Assembly: GCA_022841365.1 (NCBI GenBank)
Contig: JALHRP010000003.1
Coordinates: 79,310 to 143,309, forward strand
Source: Chitinophagaceae bacterium
Lineage (GTDB): Bacteria > Bacteroidota > Bacteroidia > Chitinophagales > Chitinophagaceae
Direction: 5' to 3'
DNA: 64,000 nt
Part shown: positions 7,481 to 16,763 of the stretch, in pieces
Layout: each line of letters opens with the position of its first letter
Numbering within the stretch: the first letter of the stretch is position 1
Translations under genes and position numbers: made by a program
The notes under the pieces: generated by a model
Seen by the model: only the letters and a program-made list of their open reading frames with translations
What the model was told of the DNA's origin: nothing
Databases searched by the model: none

Positions 7481-8977
7481 TTATAACTGTTTGCGTAACC
7501 GTGCAACGGGAATATTGAGTTGCTCTCTGTACTTGGCTACTGTTCTGCGTGCAATATTATAGCCTTTTTCCTGAAGCAGTTCAGTTAAGCGTTCATCACT
7601 TAAAGGTTTGCGTTTTTCTTCTGCATCAACCATATCAAACAAAATTTTCTTTACTTCTCTTGTAGATACTTCTTCGCCGTTTTCTGTACTCAACGATTCA
7701 CTAAAGAAAAACTTTAAACGGTAGGTACCAAACTCTGTTTGTACAAACTTACTGTTGGCCACACGGCTTACAGTTGAAATATCGAGTCCGGTTTTTTCAG
7801 CAATATCTTTTAAGATCATTGGCCTGAGGGTGGTTTCATCACCAGTAAGAAAAAAATCTTCCTGGTGTTTCATGATGGAGCTCATGGTGTGCAGCAAAGT
7901 GTTCTGACGTTGTTTGATGGCATCAATAAACCAGCGGGCTGCATCAATTTTTTGTTTGATGAACATCACTGCTTCTTTCTGGCGTTTATCCCGTTTAGTG
8001 CCACGGTCATATTCTTTAAGCATATCCCTGTATCCTTCGCTGATGCGGAGATCGGGTGCATTGCGGGAGTTAAGCGTAAGTTCCAGCTTACCATTATTGT
8101 TCACAATAAAAAAGTCAGGAACAATATAGGTCTCTGCTTTATTTACATGACCAACATTGCCACCCGGCTTGGGGTTGAGTTTAATAATTTGATGAATGAC
8201 CGCTTTCAACTGTTCATCGTCCATTGATAAGCTGCGTTGAATTTTTTCGTAGTGCTTCTTTGTAAATTCATCAAAATATTTTTCCAGAATAACAATTGCT
8301 GATTGAATATCCTTCGACTGATTTGTTTTTAGTTTATGCCGAAGTTGAATGAGCAGACACTCCTGCAGATCTCTTGCACAAATACCGGGCGGATCAAATT
8401 GCTGAATGAGCAGAATGATTGATTCTACTTCCTGTTCATTGCTATCTATATTTTGACGAAATGCCAGATCATTCACAATGGCTGCATTTTCACGACGCAG
8501 ATAACCATCATCATCTATACTGCCAACAATCTGTTCTGCAATCACCTGTCTTTTCTCATCGAGCTTAAGCATGCCCAATTGTTGCAACAACACTTCATAA
8601 AAACTGGTTTCTAATTTTACAGGTGTTGTTTTCCGTTCTTCCTGATCGGAGTAGTTATCTTCCCTTGTTTTGTAGTCTGCAATATCATCATCACCTTCAT
8701 TTACGTAATCGTTAATGTCCAGACTATCGTACTCTTCTTCACTTCCATCCAGATCATAATTTTCTTCTTCGCTGCTGTCAAATTCATCGGCCATTTCTTC
8801 GTTATGCTGCTCATCACTTTCTTCATCCGATTGTTCAAGGGCAGGATTTTCTTCCAGCTCTTCTTTAATCCGTTCTTCGAGATTGGCCGTAGGTACCTGC
8901 AGCAACTTCATTAGCTGAATTTGCTGGGGCGATAATTTTTGCAGTAATTTATGTTGTAGTCCCTGACTGAGTGCCAT
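7481..8977 (-). CDS. rpoN: RNA polymerase sigma-54 factor
   Basis: Sigma-54 directs RNA polymerase to -24/-12 promoters that need an enhancer-binding ATPase. The 498-residue protein has region I at the N-terminus (LSPQQIQLMKLLQVP...LEENPALE), a long acidic region II (about 50-115, rich in D and E), the core-binding and DNA-binding domains, and the RpoN box ARRTVAKYREQLNIP near the end. No enhancer-binding protein is encoded in the window, so its regulon lies elsewhere. Confidence 0.96.
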   Translation of the reverse strand: MALSQGLQHKLLQKLSPQQIQLMKLLQVPTANLEERIKEELEENPALEQSDEESDEQHNEEMADEFDSSEEENYDLDGSEEEYDSLDINDYVNEGDDDIADYKTREDNYSDQEERKTTPVKLETSFYEVLLQQLGMLKLDEKRQVIAEQIVGSIDDDGYLRRENAAIVNDLAFRQNIDSNEQEVESIILLIQQFDPPGICARDLQECLLIQLRHKLKTNQSKDIQSAIVILEKYFDEFTKKHYEKIQRSLSMDDEQLKAVIHQIIKLNPKPGGNVGHVNKAETYIVPDFFIVNNNGKLELTLNSRNAPDLRISEGYRDMLKEYDRGTKRDKRQKEAVMFIKQKIDAARWFIDAIKQRQNTLLHTMSSIMKHQEDFFLTGDETTLRPMILKDIAEKTGLDISTVSRVANSKFVQTEFGTYRLKFFFSESLSTENGEEVSTREVKKILFDMVDAEEKRKPLSDERLTELLQEKGYNIARRTVAKYREQLNIPVARLRKQL

Positions 8978-9038
8978 TTTCTCCGTTACAGTTTTTCGTT
9001 ACTTTGCATCTGTTTCGGGAGCTAAATTATTAAAAAAT

Positions 9039-9368
9039 ATGTTCATGAATAAAAATTGGAACAATTTTTGTGCTTTTGGGGCAATATTCTTAACATTCTC
9101 CTGTACAATACAGGCCCAACCTGCCACTGACAGTGTTCGTCCGGTATTGCAGGCTGGTAAAATTTTAACGGTCCCGTTTATTTTTCCCACTGTTACAACT
9201 AATTTTTTGACAAAAAAATCGGGTATTCAAATTAATCTTGGCAGCCCGTTCAGCCATTGGGGTATTATGTGCATTGGAGAGTATAAACTTGAAAAAAAGA
9301 CCGGCATTCCTTTCCGTTTCAGGTTGGGCTCTCTTGAATATGTAAACAAACTGGAGGGTAAATATTAA
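9039..9368 (+). CDS. Small exported protein of unknown function
   Basis: A 109-residue protein with a signal peptide (CAFGAIFLTFSCTIQAQPA) and a mature part that ends KKTGIPFRFRLGSLEYVNKLEGK, a tail I recall from uncharacterised Bacteroidota proteins. It is transcribed divergently from rpoN. The start could also be the ATG two codons in. No function can be assigned. Confidence 0.65.
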   Translation: MFMNKNWNNFCAFGAIFLTFSCTIQAQPATDSVRPVLQAGKILTVPFIFPTVTTNFLTKKSGIQINLGSPFSHWGIMCIGEYKLEKKTGIPFRFRLGSLEYVNKLEGKY

Positions 9369-9406
9369 TTGAGTAACCGGGTTCTCTTGCTACCTTTTTG
9401 AAAACA

Positions 9407-9808
9407 TCAACGCTTACCCCAAACCGCTATTCTCGCTCTCCCCTTTGCTTTACCGATTGTTGAATACAACAACTCAATCCTGTCGAGCTTTCTTGCGCCA
9501 CCCGGCAAATCAATAACCCTGCTTTCCTGTCCAGCTCTGAAATTGTTTTTTAAAACCACATTCATTTTCTCACCGTTTTCAAAATAGATGTCTACATCTT
9601 CTATACGCAGTGGCCCATCAGTTACTTTCAGCTTAACCTGGCGGTACAGATCATTTTTACCGACACGTATAACATCTTTATCAGGACCAAAGGCTGCCCA
9701 TTTATCAGCAATAAAACGCCATCCCTGCTGTTCGGTAACAAAAGAACTGACGCATAGAAATACAATCATTCCAACTAAAACAAAAAAGATTTTTTTCATA
9801 CTGTGCAT
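9407..9808 (-). CDS. Exported DUF2541-like protein
   Basis: 133 residues with a signal peptide (KKIFFVLVGMIVFLCVSSFV). The mature domain (GWRFIADKWAAF...KDVIRVG...ARIAVWGKR) is a small beta-rich fold resembling DUF2541-type periplasmic proteins; the family name is from memory. ATG at codon 4 (9799) is an equally good start. It stands convergent to the gene at 9039. Confidence 0.65.
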   Translation of the reverse strand: MHSMKKIFFVLVGMIVFLCVSSFVTEQQGWRFIADKWAAFGPDKDVIRVGKNDLYRQVKLKVTDGPLRIEDVDIYFENGEKMNVVLKNNFRAGQESRVIDLPGGARKLDRIELLYSTIGKAKGRARIAVWGKR

Positions 9809-9901
9809 TTTGAAGTGAAAAAGCCGATGTGGTTTGGACAGAGAAAAAAGCTGAAAGTTAAATTACTCGTTTAAACAATCAGATGCAAGCGTTTATTGAT
9901 T

Positions 9902-12403
9902 TCAATTTGCCCGGCTGTCATCTGCAATGTTGGCAGCAGCCTCTTTCTTTGCTCTTTCAAGATGATTGATCACTGCACGTATTTCTGCAAACAGATAGTC
10001 ATCACCCAATAATATTTTCAGTTCACCCGATTTCATTTCCGGATGATGAGTGACAGCCTCTTTTATGATTTCGACTTTGTTATCAGATACCAATTTGTAA
10101 ACGGACAGTTCACCGGTTTTAACCGCATCGGCCAGATGCCCTTCGATAGTGGAGTTGGCCAGATTACGGAGTTTGGCAATTTCTTCAATCGTTTTTCCTT
10201 CGTTATAATATTGGAGTGAAACAGAGTACGAGCTCCCTTTCTCTGCAGACGGTTCTTTCCGTTGTCTTTTTGGTGATGCTGCTTTTAAAGCAATATTTGT
10301 TTCCAAATGATGCTCATTGCAATACTGCGTAACCATTTCCAGTATTTCATCGCCATACTTTTCAACTTTTGCTTTTCCAAAACCACTTAACAGTAACAGA
10401 TGTTCTTTGGTGAAAGGCAAATAATTACACAGCTCCATTAAACTGCTGCTGTTGGCAAGCAGGTAAATAGGAAGGTTATTTTCAGCACACACTTTGTCTC
10501 TCCACTGTTTCAGTTTAAAATACAAGTCTGCATGTGCAATATCAGATACGGTCTGTTTTTGTTTACCTGCATAACTGTTTACATTAAACCGGGGAATACC
10601 GAGATTTACTTTATGTTTTAAAAACCCGGCGATTGTGAAAGGCTCTTTACCGTATTGCAGCAAGTAGATACTGCTGTGTAATGCAATACAGAGAGTCTGC
10701 AAATGTTCATCCAGTTCTTCTGCAGCTATTTTATGTTCTGTAATTAATGGATGTTTATGTACGGTTTGCTGCAATGCTGTTAACCGGGGAAGAAAATACG
10801 AAACAGCATCCTGTATGCGCTTTTGCAAAACAGGGTTGTTTTCAATCACAGCTTCATCTTTCAACAAACCATGAATCAGACCAACAAACTTTCTGCCCAC
10901 TGCCTGTTCTGTTTCAAAATGATAAAGCAACTCATCGCACCAATGCACGGCATCTTCATTCAATTCATTTTTATGTTTATTGATGTTCTCCTGCAGTTGT
11001 TTGATAGACGTTTGTATTGAACCCAACGAAAAAAGATCGTCAAGTAAGAGTAGCGTAAATAATTTTCTTGCCTCCTCAAAACGCTCTGCCAGCGAACCTC
11101 TTGGCGTTAATGAGCTTTGACCATTCAATACATGTTGATTACTGAACAGAACGGATGGTTGCAGTTTTGAAAGCAACACAATGCCTTCAATGCTTGTACA
11201 TCGGCTTAAGGCAACATATACCTGACCGCTGGTGAAAGAGGCACCTGCATCAATCATTACTTTGTCAAACGTTAAGCCCTGACTTTTATGGATGGTGATG
11301 GCCCAGGCCAGCCGTAAAGGATATTGTTCAAATGTTCCTAAAACTTCCTGCTCCAGTTTATTATCATTTCTGTTGAGTGTATAACGTATGTTTTCCCAGG
11401 TCTCTTTTTGTACATGAATATCTTCTCCATCACTTGTGATGATGATCTCATCATCATCGAGCGACTTAACAGTTCCGATTTTCCCGTTGAAAAAACGTTT
11501 AGAGATGAGATCATTTTTTAAGAACATCACCTGTGCCCCTTCTTTCAATACCAGTGATTCATCTGCGGGATAAATATTCTCAGCGAACTCGCCGTCTATT
11601 TTTGCTTTGTATGTTGTTGCAGCACTTAACAGTTTATCCAGCTGATTGCGGTTAATGAGTTCTGCCTGATTGTTGTGAGATGTGAGTGTAATGTATTTCT
11701 CATCTGTATAAGGTTGAAAGCCGGGTTTATAGCGCTCATTCAGCAGTTCAAAGTCTTCCTGCCCCACCTGATTGTTCCTTACTTTGTTCAACAAATCAAC
11801 AAAGCTTTGTTCTTTTTGCCGGTAGATTTTATTCAACTCAATCAGCAAAGGCATTTGTTCTTTTATAACCAGGCTGTCGAAAAAGAAAGTAGATGCATAA
11901 TATTCCTGCAGTATGCCCCACTCCTCATTTTTTGCAACGGGTGGTAACTGAAATAAATCACCAATAAATAATAACTGCACACCCCCAAACGGAACATGAT
12001 GCTGATGACGGACCGATCTTAAAATAGCATCTATGGCATCCATCACATCGCATCGCACCATACTTACTTCATCAATAACCAGCAACTCCATTTTTCGTAA
12101 CAGCTGGAGCCGTTGTTTATTGTACCTTATTTTAGAAAGCAATTCACTTTTGGCTGCATTGGTTGGCAGAAAGGGATGAAAGGGCAACTGAAACAAACTG
12201 TGCAGTGTAACTCCTCCTGCGTTAATGGCTGCCACTCCTGTTGGTGCAGCCACAATACTGTTTTTTGTACAATGTTCTTTGAGGTATTTGAGAAAGGTGG
12301 TTTTGCCTGTGCCTGCTTTACCGGTTAAAAAAACACTCTCCTGTGTTTCGGTTACAAAACGGAAGGCCAGATCAAAGATGTCGTTGCGTTCTATAGATTG
12401 CAT
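9902..12403 (-). CDS. PIF1-like DNA helicase with HRDC and C-terminal HTH domains
   Basis: An 833-residue ATP-dependent helicase. Walker A FLTGKAGTGKTT (about 24-35) and Walker B VIDEVSM mark the PIF1/RecD-like SF1B core, and AWAITIHKSQGLTF is the late helicase motif. An HRDC-like segment follows (about 640-700, LLLSGFGKAKVEKYG) and a winged-helix domain (about 725-815, EGKTIEEIAKLRNLANSTIEGHL) of the type found at RecQ C-termini. The combination suggests a role at forked or G-rich DNA structures. It is nine bases downstream of the GxxExxY gene. Confidence 0.9.
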   Translation of the reverse strand: MQSIERNDIFDLAFRFVTETQESVFLTGKAGTGKTTFLKYLKEHCTKNSIVAAPTGVAAINAGGVTLHSLFQLPFHPFLPTNAAKSELLSKIRYNKQRLQLLRKMELLVIDEVSMVRCDVMDAIDAILRSVRHQHHVPFGGVQLLFIGDLFQLPPVAKNEEWGILQEYYASTFFFDSLVIKEQMPLLIELNKIYRQKEQSFVDLLNKVRNNQVGQEDFELLNERYKPGFQPYTDEKYITLTSHNNQAELINRNQLDKLLSAATTYKAKIDGEFAENIYPADESLVLKEGAQVMFLKNDLISKRFFNGKIGTVKSLDDDEIIITSDGEDIHVQKETWENIRYTLNRNDNKLEQEVLGTFEQYPLRLAWAITIHKSQGLTFDKVMIDAGASFTSGQVYVALSRCTSIEGIVLLSKLQPSVLFSNQHVLNGQSSLTPRGSLAERFEEARKLFTLLLLDDLFSLGSIQTSIKQLQENINKHKNELNEDAVHWCDELLYHFETEQAVGRKFVGLIHGLLKDEAVIENNPVLQKRIQDAVSYFLPRLTALQQTVHKHPLITEHKIAAEELDEHLQTLCIALHSSIYLLQYGKEPFTIAGFLKHKVNLGIPRFNVNSYAGKQKQTVSDIAHADLYFKLKQWRDKVCAENNLPIYLLANSSSLMELCNYLPFTKEHLLLLSGFGKAKVEKYGDEILEMVTQYCNEHHLETNIALKAASPKRQRKEPSAEKGSSYSVSLQYYNEGKTIEEIAKLRNLANSTIEGHLADAVKTGELSVYKLVSDNKVEIIKEAVTHHPEMKSGELKILLGDDYLFAEIRAVINHLERAKKEAAANIADDSRAN

Positions 12404-12412
12404 TGCAAATAA

Positions 12413-12790
12413 TTAAAAGATCAGCCGCTTGTATTCGAGTGATGTTTTGCCAAAGTTAATGATCAGTCCAATTCTTATTTCAGATGCTTTGAGATAATTG
12501 AGCGTTTGTGCAATGGCATCATCAGTAATACCTTCTTTATTTGATTTAACTTCAACAATAATGCAATTGTATAAGGTATAATCTGCATAAAAATGATGTT
12601 TCAGTATGTATCCTTTGTATTCAATTGAATGTTCCTCTTCTCTCACATAAGGCATGTCTTTTTGAAGAAATTCTATTTCCATTGCATCCTTGTATACAAC
12701 TTCCAGAAAACCATAGCCGAGATGATTGTATACTTCCATACAGGCACCAACAATTTGGTATGCTTCAGATTTGTAAAGTATTTGTTCCAT
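12413..12790 (-). CDS. GxxExxY family protein
   Basis: 125 residues. The family motif is visible as GYGFLEVVY, followed by PD-(D/E)XK-like features: E48/E-rich region, DYTLYNCIIVEVKS (D...E-V-K), and a C-terminal GLIINFG. The family is often called a putative nuclease-like or restriction-type fold, with no proven reaction. It probably forms an operon with the downstream PIF1-like helicase. Confidence 0.88.
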   Translation of the reverse strand: MEQILYKSEAYQIVGACMEVYNHLGYGFLEVVYKDAMEIEFLQKDMPYVREEEHSIEYKGYILKHHFYADYTLYNCIIVEVKSNKEGITDDAIAQTLNYLKASEIRIGLIINFGKTSLEYKRLIF

Positions 12791-12882
12791 TGCGATGGAG
12801 TGATTTAATTAGTAAATGCCACGAATTACACAAATACCACGAATTTGGTTTTCGAGTAATCGGTGCAACTCGTGGCAGTAAT

Positions 12883-13227
12883 TTATGCCTTTGCTTTTTC
12901 ACCCAGCAGGAGCAATTCGTTTACCTGTACTTCAGTAATGTATTTCTTATTTCCTTCTTTATCGGTGTAGTTACGGTTCACCAGTTTCCCTTCAACCACC
13001 ACTTCTTTTCCTTTGGTTAAATACTTTTCTGCAATCTCTGCCACCTTACCCCAGGCAATCATATTATGCCATTGTGTTTCGGTGATCTTTTCGCCTTTGG
13101 CGTTGCGATAGGTTTCATTAGTTGCAATACTGAAGCGGGCCATTTTTTTGCCGCCATCTAATGTTTTAACTTCTGGTGCGTTGCCCAGGTTACCGATCAG
13201 TTGAACTTTGTTCTTAAGTGCGTACAT
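12883..13227 (-). CDS. ssb: Single-stranded DNA-binding protein, short form
   Basis: A 114-residue OB-fold protein: NKVQLIGNLGNAPEVK, ARFSIATNETY, WHNMIAWGKVAEIAEKYL and KGKEVVVEGKL are standard SSB segments. The usual C-terminal disordered tail with the acidic DDDIPF tip is missing; the protein ends LLLLGEKAKA right after the OB fold. This points to a secondary SSB that binds ssDNA but does not recruit repair partners through the tip. A degenerate ACGAATT/CACGAATT repeat lies in the 90-base gap downstream. Confidence 0.93.
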   Translation of the reverse strand: MYALKNKVQLIGNLGNAPEVKTLDGGKKMARFSIATNETYRNAKGEKITETQWHNMIAWGKVAEIAEKYLTKGKEVVVEGKLVNRNYTDKEGNKKYITEVQVNELLLLGEKAKA

Positions 13228-13368
13228 GACTTTAAAATTTAATTGTTTTGAATTTTGTTATCTCAGTCAACCGTTTGTTATTTGCGATTGACAACACAAA
13301 GATGATCTGCAGTAAAAGCCTGATTCGGTTATTAACCGTTTACTCCCGAAACTAAACGTGTAAAAACG

Positions 13369-13399
13369 TTTGCACACGGATAAAATAGTTGTATCTTCT
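13369..13399 (+). promoter_or_regulatory. Promoter of the zinc-finger gene
   Basis: TTTG at 13369-13372, 19 bases, TATCTTCT at 13392-13399 (6 of 8), 17 bases before the ATG. Confidence 0.4.
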
Positions 13400-13416
13400 C
13401 GCCTAAAACTCTTGCT

Positions 13417-13812
13417 ATGGCTGTATCAGCAGATGAGAAAAGCAAAATTTGTCTGGCTTGCGGAAAACCGCTCAAAGGACGAATTGATAAAAAATTTTGT
13501 GATGATTATTGCCGGAATAATTACAATAATCAACAAAAAGCAAAGGGTGCTTACAGTGCCTATGTGCGGAATATCAACAACACTTTACTCAAAAACCGAC
13601 GCATACTGGAAGAGATTCTTCCTGAGGCAGAAGAAACAGCCAAAGCCAATAAAGACAAACTGCAACGCATGGGTTTTCATTTTAAATACTTTACGCATCT
13701 CTATACCACAAAAACAGGCAAGACTTATTTCTATTGTTACGATTATGGTTATCTGCCGCTGGAGAATGAGTGGTTTCTGATTGTAAAAAAGAAAGATGAA
13801 TCATATAACTAA
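13417..13812 (+). CDS. Small protein with N-terminal four-cysteine zinc ribbon
   Basis: 131 residues. CLACGKPL and, 11 residues on, FCDDYCRNNY form a C-x2-C...C-x3-C treble-clef-like zinc site, followed by a helical part and a C-terminal beta-rich part (YFYCYDYGYLP). I cannot assign a specific function; similar short proteins occur in Bacteroidota. It overlaps the start of the possible long form of the next gene, so the two are probably co-transcribed. Confidence 0.75.
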   Translation: MAVSADEKSKICLACGKPLKGRIDKKFCDDYCRNNYNNQQKAKGAYSAYVRNINNTLLKNRRILEEILPEAEETAKANKDKLQRMGFHFKYFTHLYTTKTGKTYFYCYDYGYLPLENEWFLIVKKKDESYN

Positions 13813-13822
13813 AGAGCGTACG

Positions 13823-14866
13823 ATGCAACCAATAAATACGGCAATCTGTTCGTTTGGAATGAGTGGCCGTGTATTTCATGCACCATTCATCAGCACACAT
13901 CCCGGCTTTCAGTTTTATGCGGTGTGGGAGCGAAGTAAACAGCTTGCACAGGAAAAATTTCCATCAGTAAAGACATTCCGAACACTTGAAGAAATGCTGG
14001 CCGATGATGCAATTGAACTGGTTGTTGTAAACACGCCCAACATCACCCATTACGATTATGTAAAACAAGCTCTGCTTGCCGGTAAACATGTGATCTGTGA
14101 AAAACCATTTACTGTAACTGTTGCTGAAGCAGAAGAATTGATTGCATTGGCTGATGAAAAGAACCTGAAGCTTTCGGTTTATCACAACAGAAGATACGAC
14201 AGCGATTATAAAACCATCAAATCGGTACTCGATCAAAAATTACTGGGTAATATGGTTGAAGCTGAATTTCATTTCGATCGGTTTAAAGAAGAGATCAGTC
14301 CCAAAGCACACAAAGAAATAGCTATGAAAGGAACCGGTGCATTGTACGATCTCGGTTCGCATTTAATTGATCAGGCATTGCAGTTGTTTGGTATGCCAAC
14401 AGCAGTATTTGCAGATATTGCTGTGATGCGGCCGGTGTCGCAGGTAGATGATTATTTTGAAGTATTACTTTACTATCCTTCATCGAGAGTGCGAATTAAA
14501 GGAAGTTATCAGGTACGTGAAGCATTGCCGGGTTATGTGTTGCATGGCAGTAAAGGTTCATTTATAAAACCTAAAACCGATGTGCAGGAAGCACAATTAC
14601 AGGCAGGCATGTTGCCAACAGATGCTGCATATGGCATAGAACCAGAAACAGAAAAAGGACTGTTACATACTGAAACGGACAGCAACATTACCCGGACTTA
14701 TATTCCTTCGTTCTCCGGAAATTATATGGCTTATTATGAGGGAATGTTTCAGGCGATTCGTCATAACAAAACAGTACCGGTTACTGCTGCCGAAGCAACA
14801 CAGGTGATTCGAATTATTGAAGCCGCATTTTTAAGTTCAGAACAAAAAAAGCTGTTTGACTTATAA
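13823..14866 (+). CDS. Gfo/Idh/MocA-family oxidoreductase
   Basis: An NAD(P)-dependent sugar or inositol dehydrogenase-type enzyme. It has an N-terminal Rossmann fold (CSFGMSGRVFHAPFIS, VVVNTPNITHYDY), the family motif CEKPF with catalytic lysine, and the C-terminal domain with GTGALYDLGSHLIDQAL. I chose ATG 13823 because the conserved domain begins right there; an ATG nine codons upstream (13796) overlaps the zinc-finger gene. The next gene is an aldolase, so the pair may act on one carbohydrate acid. Substrate is not inferable. Confidence 0.88.
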   Translation: MQPINTAICSFGMSGRVFHAPFISTHPGFQFYAVWERSKQLAQEKFPSVKTFRTLEEMLADDAIELVVVNTPNITHYDYVKQALLAGKHVICEKPFTVTVAEAEELIALADEKNLKLSVYHNRRYDSDYKTIKSVLDQKLLGNMVEAEFHFDRFKEEISPKAHKEIAMKGTGALYDLGSHLIDQALQLFGMPTAVFADIAVMRPVSQVDDYFEVLLYYPSSRVRIKGSYQVREALPGYVLHGSKGSFIKPKTDVQEAQLQAGMLPTDAAYGIEPETEKGLLHTETDSNITRTYIPSFSGNYMAYYEGMFQAIRHNKTVPVTAAEATQVIRIIEAAFLSSEQKKLFDL

Positions 14867-14916
14867 GGAAGCAGAAGCACGATGAACGTATTGCTCCTTC
14901 GTTGATTTTAAACCGT

Positions 14917-15600
14917 ATGTTTAAACCAAATTTCATGGAAAGAGAAGCATTTATTCTGCAACAAATAAAAAAACAGGGATTACTTCCCTTGTTTTATCAT
15001 GAGCAGGAAGCCACTTGTATTGCAATAACCAATGCGTTGTATGCTGCAGGTGTACGTTGTATTGAATTTACAAACAGAGGAAAGCATGCACAACAACATT
15101 TTGCTCAACTGGTAAAATACAGAGATGCATCTTTACCCGATTTATTGCTGGGTATTGGCACAGTACAATCGGAAGCGGAAGCCACATCATTTATTTCCAT
15201 TGGTGCCGATTTTCTGGTGAGTCCGTTTTTTGATCACAGCATTTGCGATGTTGCTTACATGAACAAAGTACTGTGGATACCCGGCTGCATGACGCCAACT
15301 GAAATTCATTCAGCCCGTATTGCCGGTTGTAAGATGATTAAGTTATTTCCCGGCAGTGTATTACAGCCTGTGTTTGCTGAGGCCCTTCAACCACTGTTTC
15401 CTGATGTTGATTTTCTGGTAACAGGCGGGGTAGACAGTACAGAATACAATATTAAAAGTTGGTTTAAAGCAGGTGTTGCAGCTGTAGGTATTGGCAGCAA
15501 ACTGGTAACACCATATATTGTTGAGAACAATGCGTTTGAAGAACTACAAAAAACTACTGCAAAGTTGTTGGCGTTGATTGAGAGAATAAGAGAACAGTAA
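14917..15600 (+). CDS. KDPG/KHG-type 2-keto-3-deoxy acid aldolase
   Basis: A class I aldolase that cleaves 2-keto-3-deoxy-6-phosphogluconate or 4-hydroxy-2-oxoglutarate to pyruvate plus an aldehyde. Visible are IEFTNRG with the catalytic glutamate, GIGTV, PGCMTPTE, the Schiff-base lysine in GCKMIKLFPGS, and TGGVDSTEYN. The usual length is about 210 residues; ATG 14917 gives 227, ATG 14935 (MEREAF) is an equally good start, and an upstream TTG at 14902 is less likely. It follows the Gfo/Idh/MocA gene by about 50 bases. Confidence 0.88.
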   Translation: MFKPNFMEREAFILQQIKKQGLLPLFYHEQEATCIAITNALYAAGVRCIEFTNRGKHAQQHFAQLVKYRDASLPDLLLGIGTVQSEAEATSFISIGADFLVSPFFDHSICDVAYMNKVLWIPGCMTPTEIHSARIAGCKMIKLFPGSVLQPVFAEALQPLFPDVDFLVTGGVDSTEYNIKSWFKAGVAAVGIGSKLVTPYIVENNAFEELQKTTAKLLALIERIREQ

Positions 15601-15671
15601 AGGCTGAGTGAAGAAAATGATTCAGCTTAAGCTATAAAAAGTTTTTCAAAATACCGGAACTGAGATCCCGT

Positions 15672-16763
15672 TTATTCATTATTCCATTTAATCTCATCCT
15701 GTTTAATCTTCCATATAAATCCATCTAAAATATAATGCGTGATTTGTGGGAGAGCAAGCAAAGGAACCAGAAAACTTAGCAATGTATGATCTGCCATAGG
15801 TAAAGAAAGTGACTGTATTCCAAATACAGATTGATGTTCCTGCCATACAAATACATCCCAAAGCCCCTCTTCAAGAAATGCAAATAAAAAAAGCAGGGAT
15901 AAGAAAATAAAGATTCCGTATTTACTGAATATTAATTTTAAAAACTTACTGCCTTGGCCTGCTTTTAAATAATTTTTCTGACCATAAATCCAGACTAATG
16001 CCATATAAGGTATACCATGACTTGCAACATTTAATACGGTAAAAGCCATATCGCCGTTAAAATAAACGATGCCAAAATACCAGGAAAGAATAGTCCCCGA
16101 TACAATTGCAAACTTGGGCACATTTATTTGCTGTTGAAATTTCCAACGTCTGATTTCAAATATAATATAAACCAGAATTACAATTAAGTATACGGCTGTG
16201 CTCAATTGAAGTAAAAATGGAGACTGGACATACACAAAATCATTGTCTACAAACCAGTGAAAATTTCTTGGGCCACTCAAATGCCAATATATAAGTGGAT
16301 AAATGGTTGCAAAATAAATAACAATACGATCAATCCAAATTGAAAATTTCGTGCTTGTCTCTTTTCTGCTATAAACCCTCATAAAACCATATTGCTGACG
16401 GATAAAATGAAATACGGCAGTATATGCCAATAATCGCCAAAACAACTGGCTGCTTATAGAGTAAGCTAATACTGCTGCAATAAAACCAAATAGTGGTATT
16501 GCGATCAGTACTGATCTTTGTTTTTTAAAAGCCTGTGGATCGAGATAGGTTCGGTATAAAGTACTATAAACATGTGCTACATCAATCAACAATATCAGAA
16601 TAATCCAGCCCGCATTTGATACCCCTTTCTGATTCTGGAAAACAGCAGGAAACAAAAGCACCAGAAGTAAACTAAGAAATGGAGGCATTAAAATAAATAC
16701 CACATCTGTTATTGGCCTCCCAATCCATGGTTGCGCTTTGAAAAGTTGTTTACTGCCCAACAT
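15672..16763 (-). CDS. Polytopic membrane protein, last gene of the polyamine-type operon
   Basis: 363 residues with about nine hydrophobic helices spread over the whole length (for example FILMPPFLSLLLVLLF and IFIFLSLLFLFAFL). Histidines sit in or near helices (DVAHVYSTLY, FHFIRQQYG, NVASHGIPYMALV, DHTLLSF, HYILDGFIWK), which is reminiscent of metal- or heme-binding or desaturase-like membrane enzymes, but I cannot name the family. Its start overlaps the upstream oxidoreductase by 14 bases, so it belongs to the same operon. Confidence 0.8.
   Translation of the reverse strand: MLGSKQLFKAQPWIGRPITDVVFILMPPFLSLLLVLLFPAVFQNQKGVSNAGWIILILLIDVAHVYSTLYRTYLDPQAFKKQRSVLIAIPLFGFIAAVLAYSISSQLFWRLLAYTAVFHFIRQQYGFMRVYSRKETSTKFSIWIDRIVIYFATIYPLIYWHLSGPRNFHWFVDNDFVYVQSPFLLQLSTAVYLIVILVYIIFEIRRWKFQQQINVPKFAIVSGTILSWYFGIVYFNGDMAFTVLNVASHGIPYMALVWIYGQKNYLKAGQGSKFLKLIFSKYGIFIFLSLLFLFAFLEEGLWDVFVWQEHQSVFGIQSLSLPMADHTLLSFLVPLLALPQITHYILDGFIWKIKQDEIKWNNE

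Noticed and set aside
13370-13780. 136-residue frame overlapping the zinc-finger gene in another frame
   Set aside because: The zinc-finger frame has a clear four-Cys motif and proper start; the alternative has no motif.
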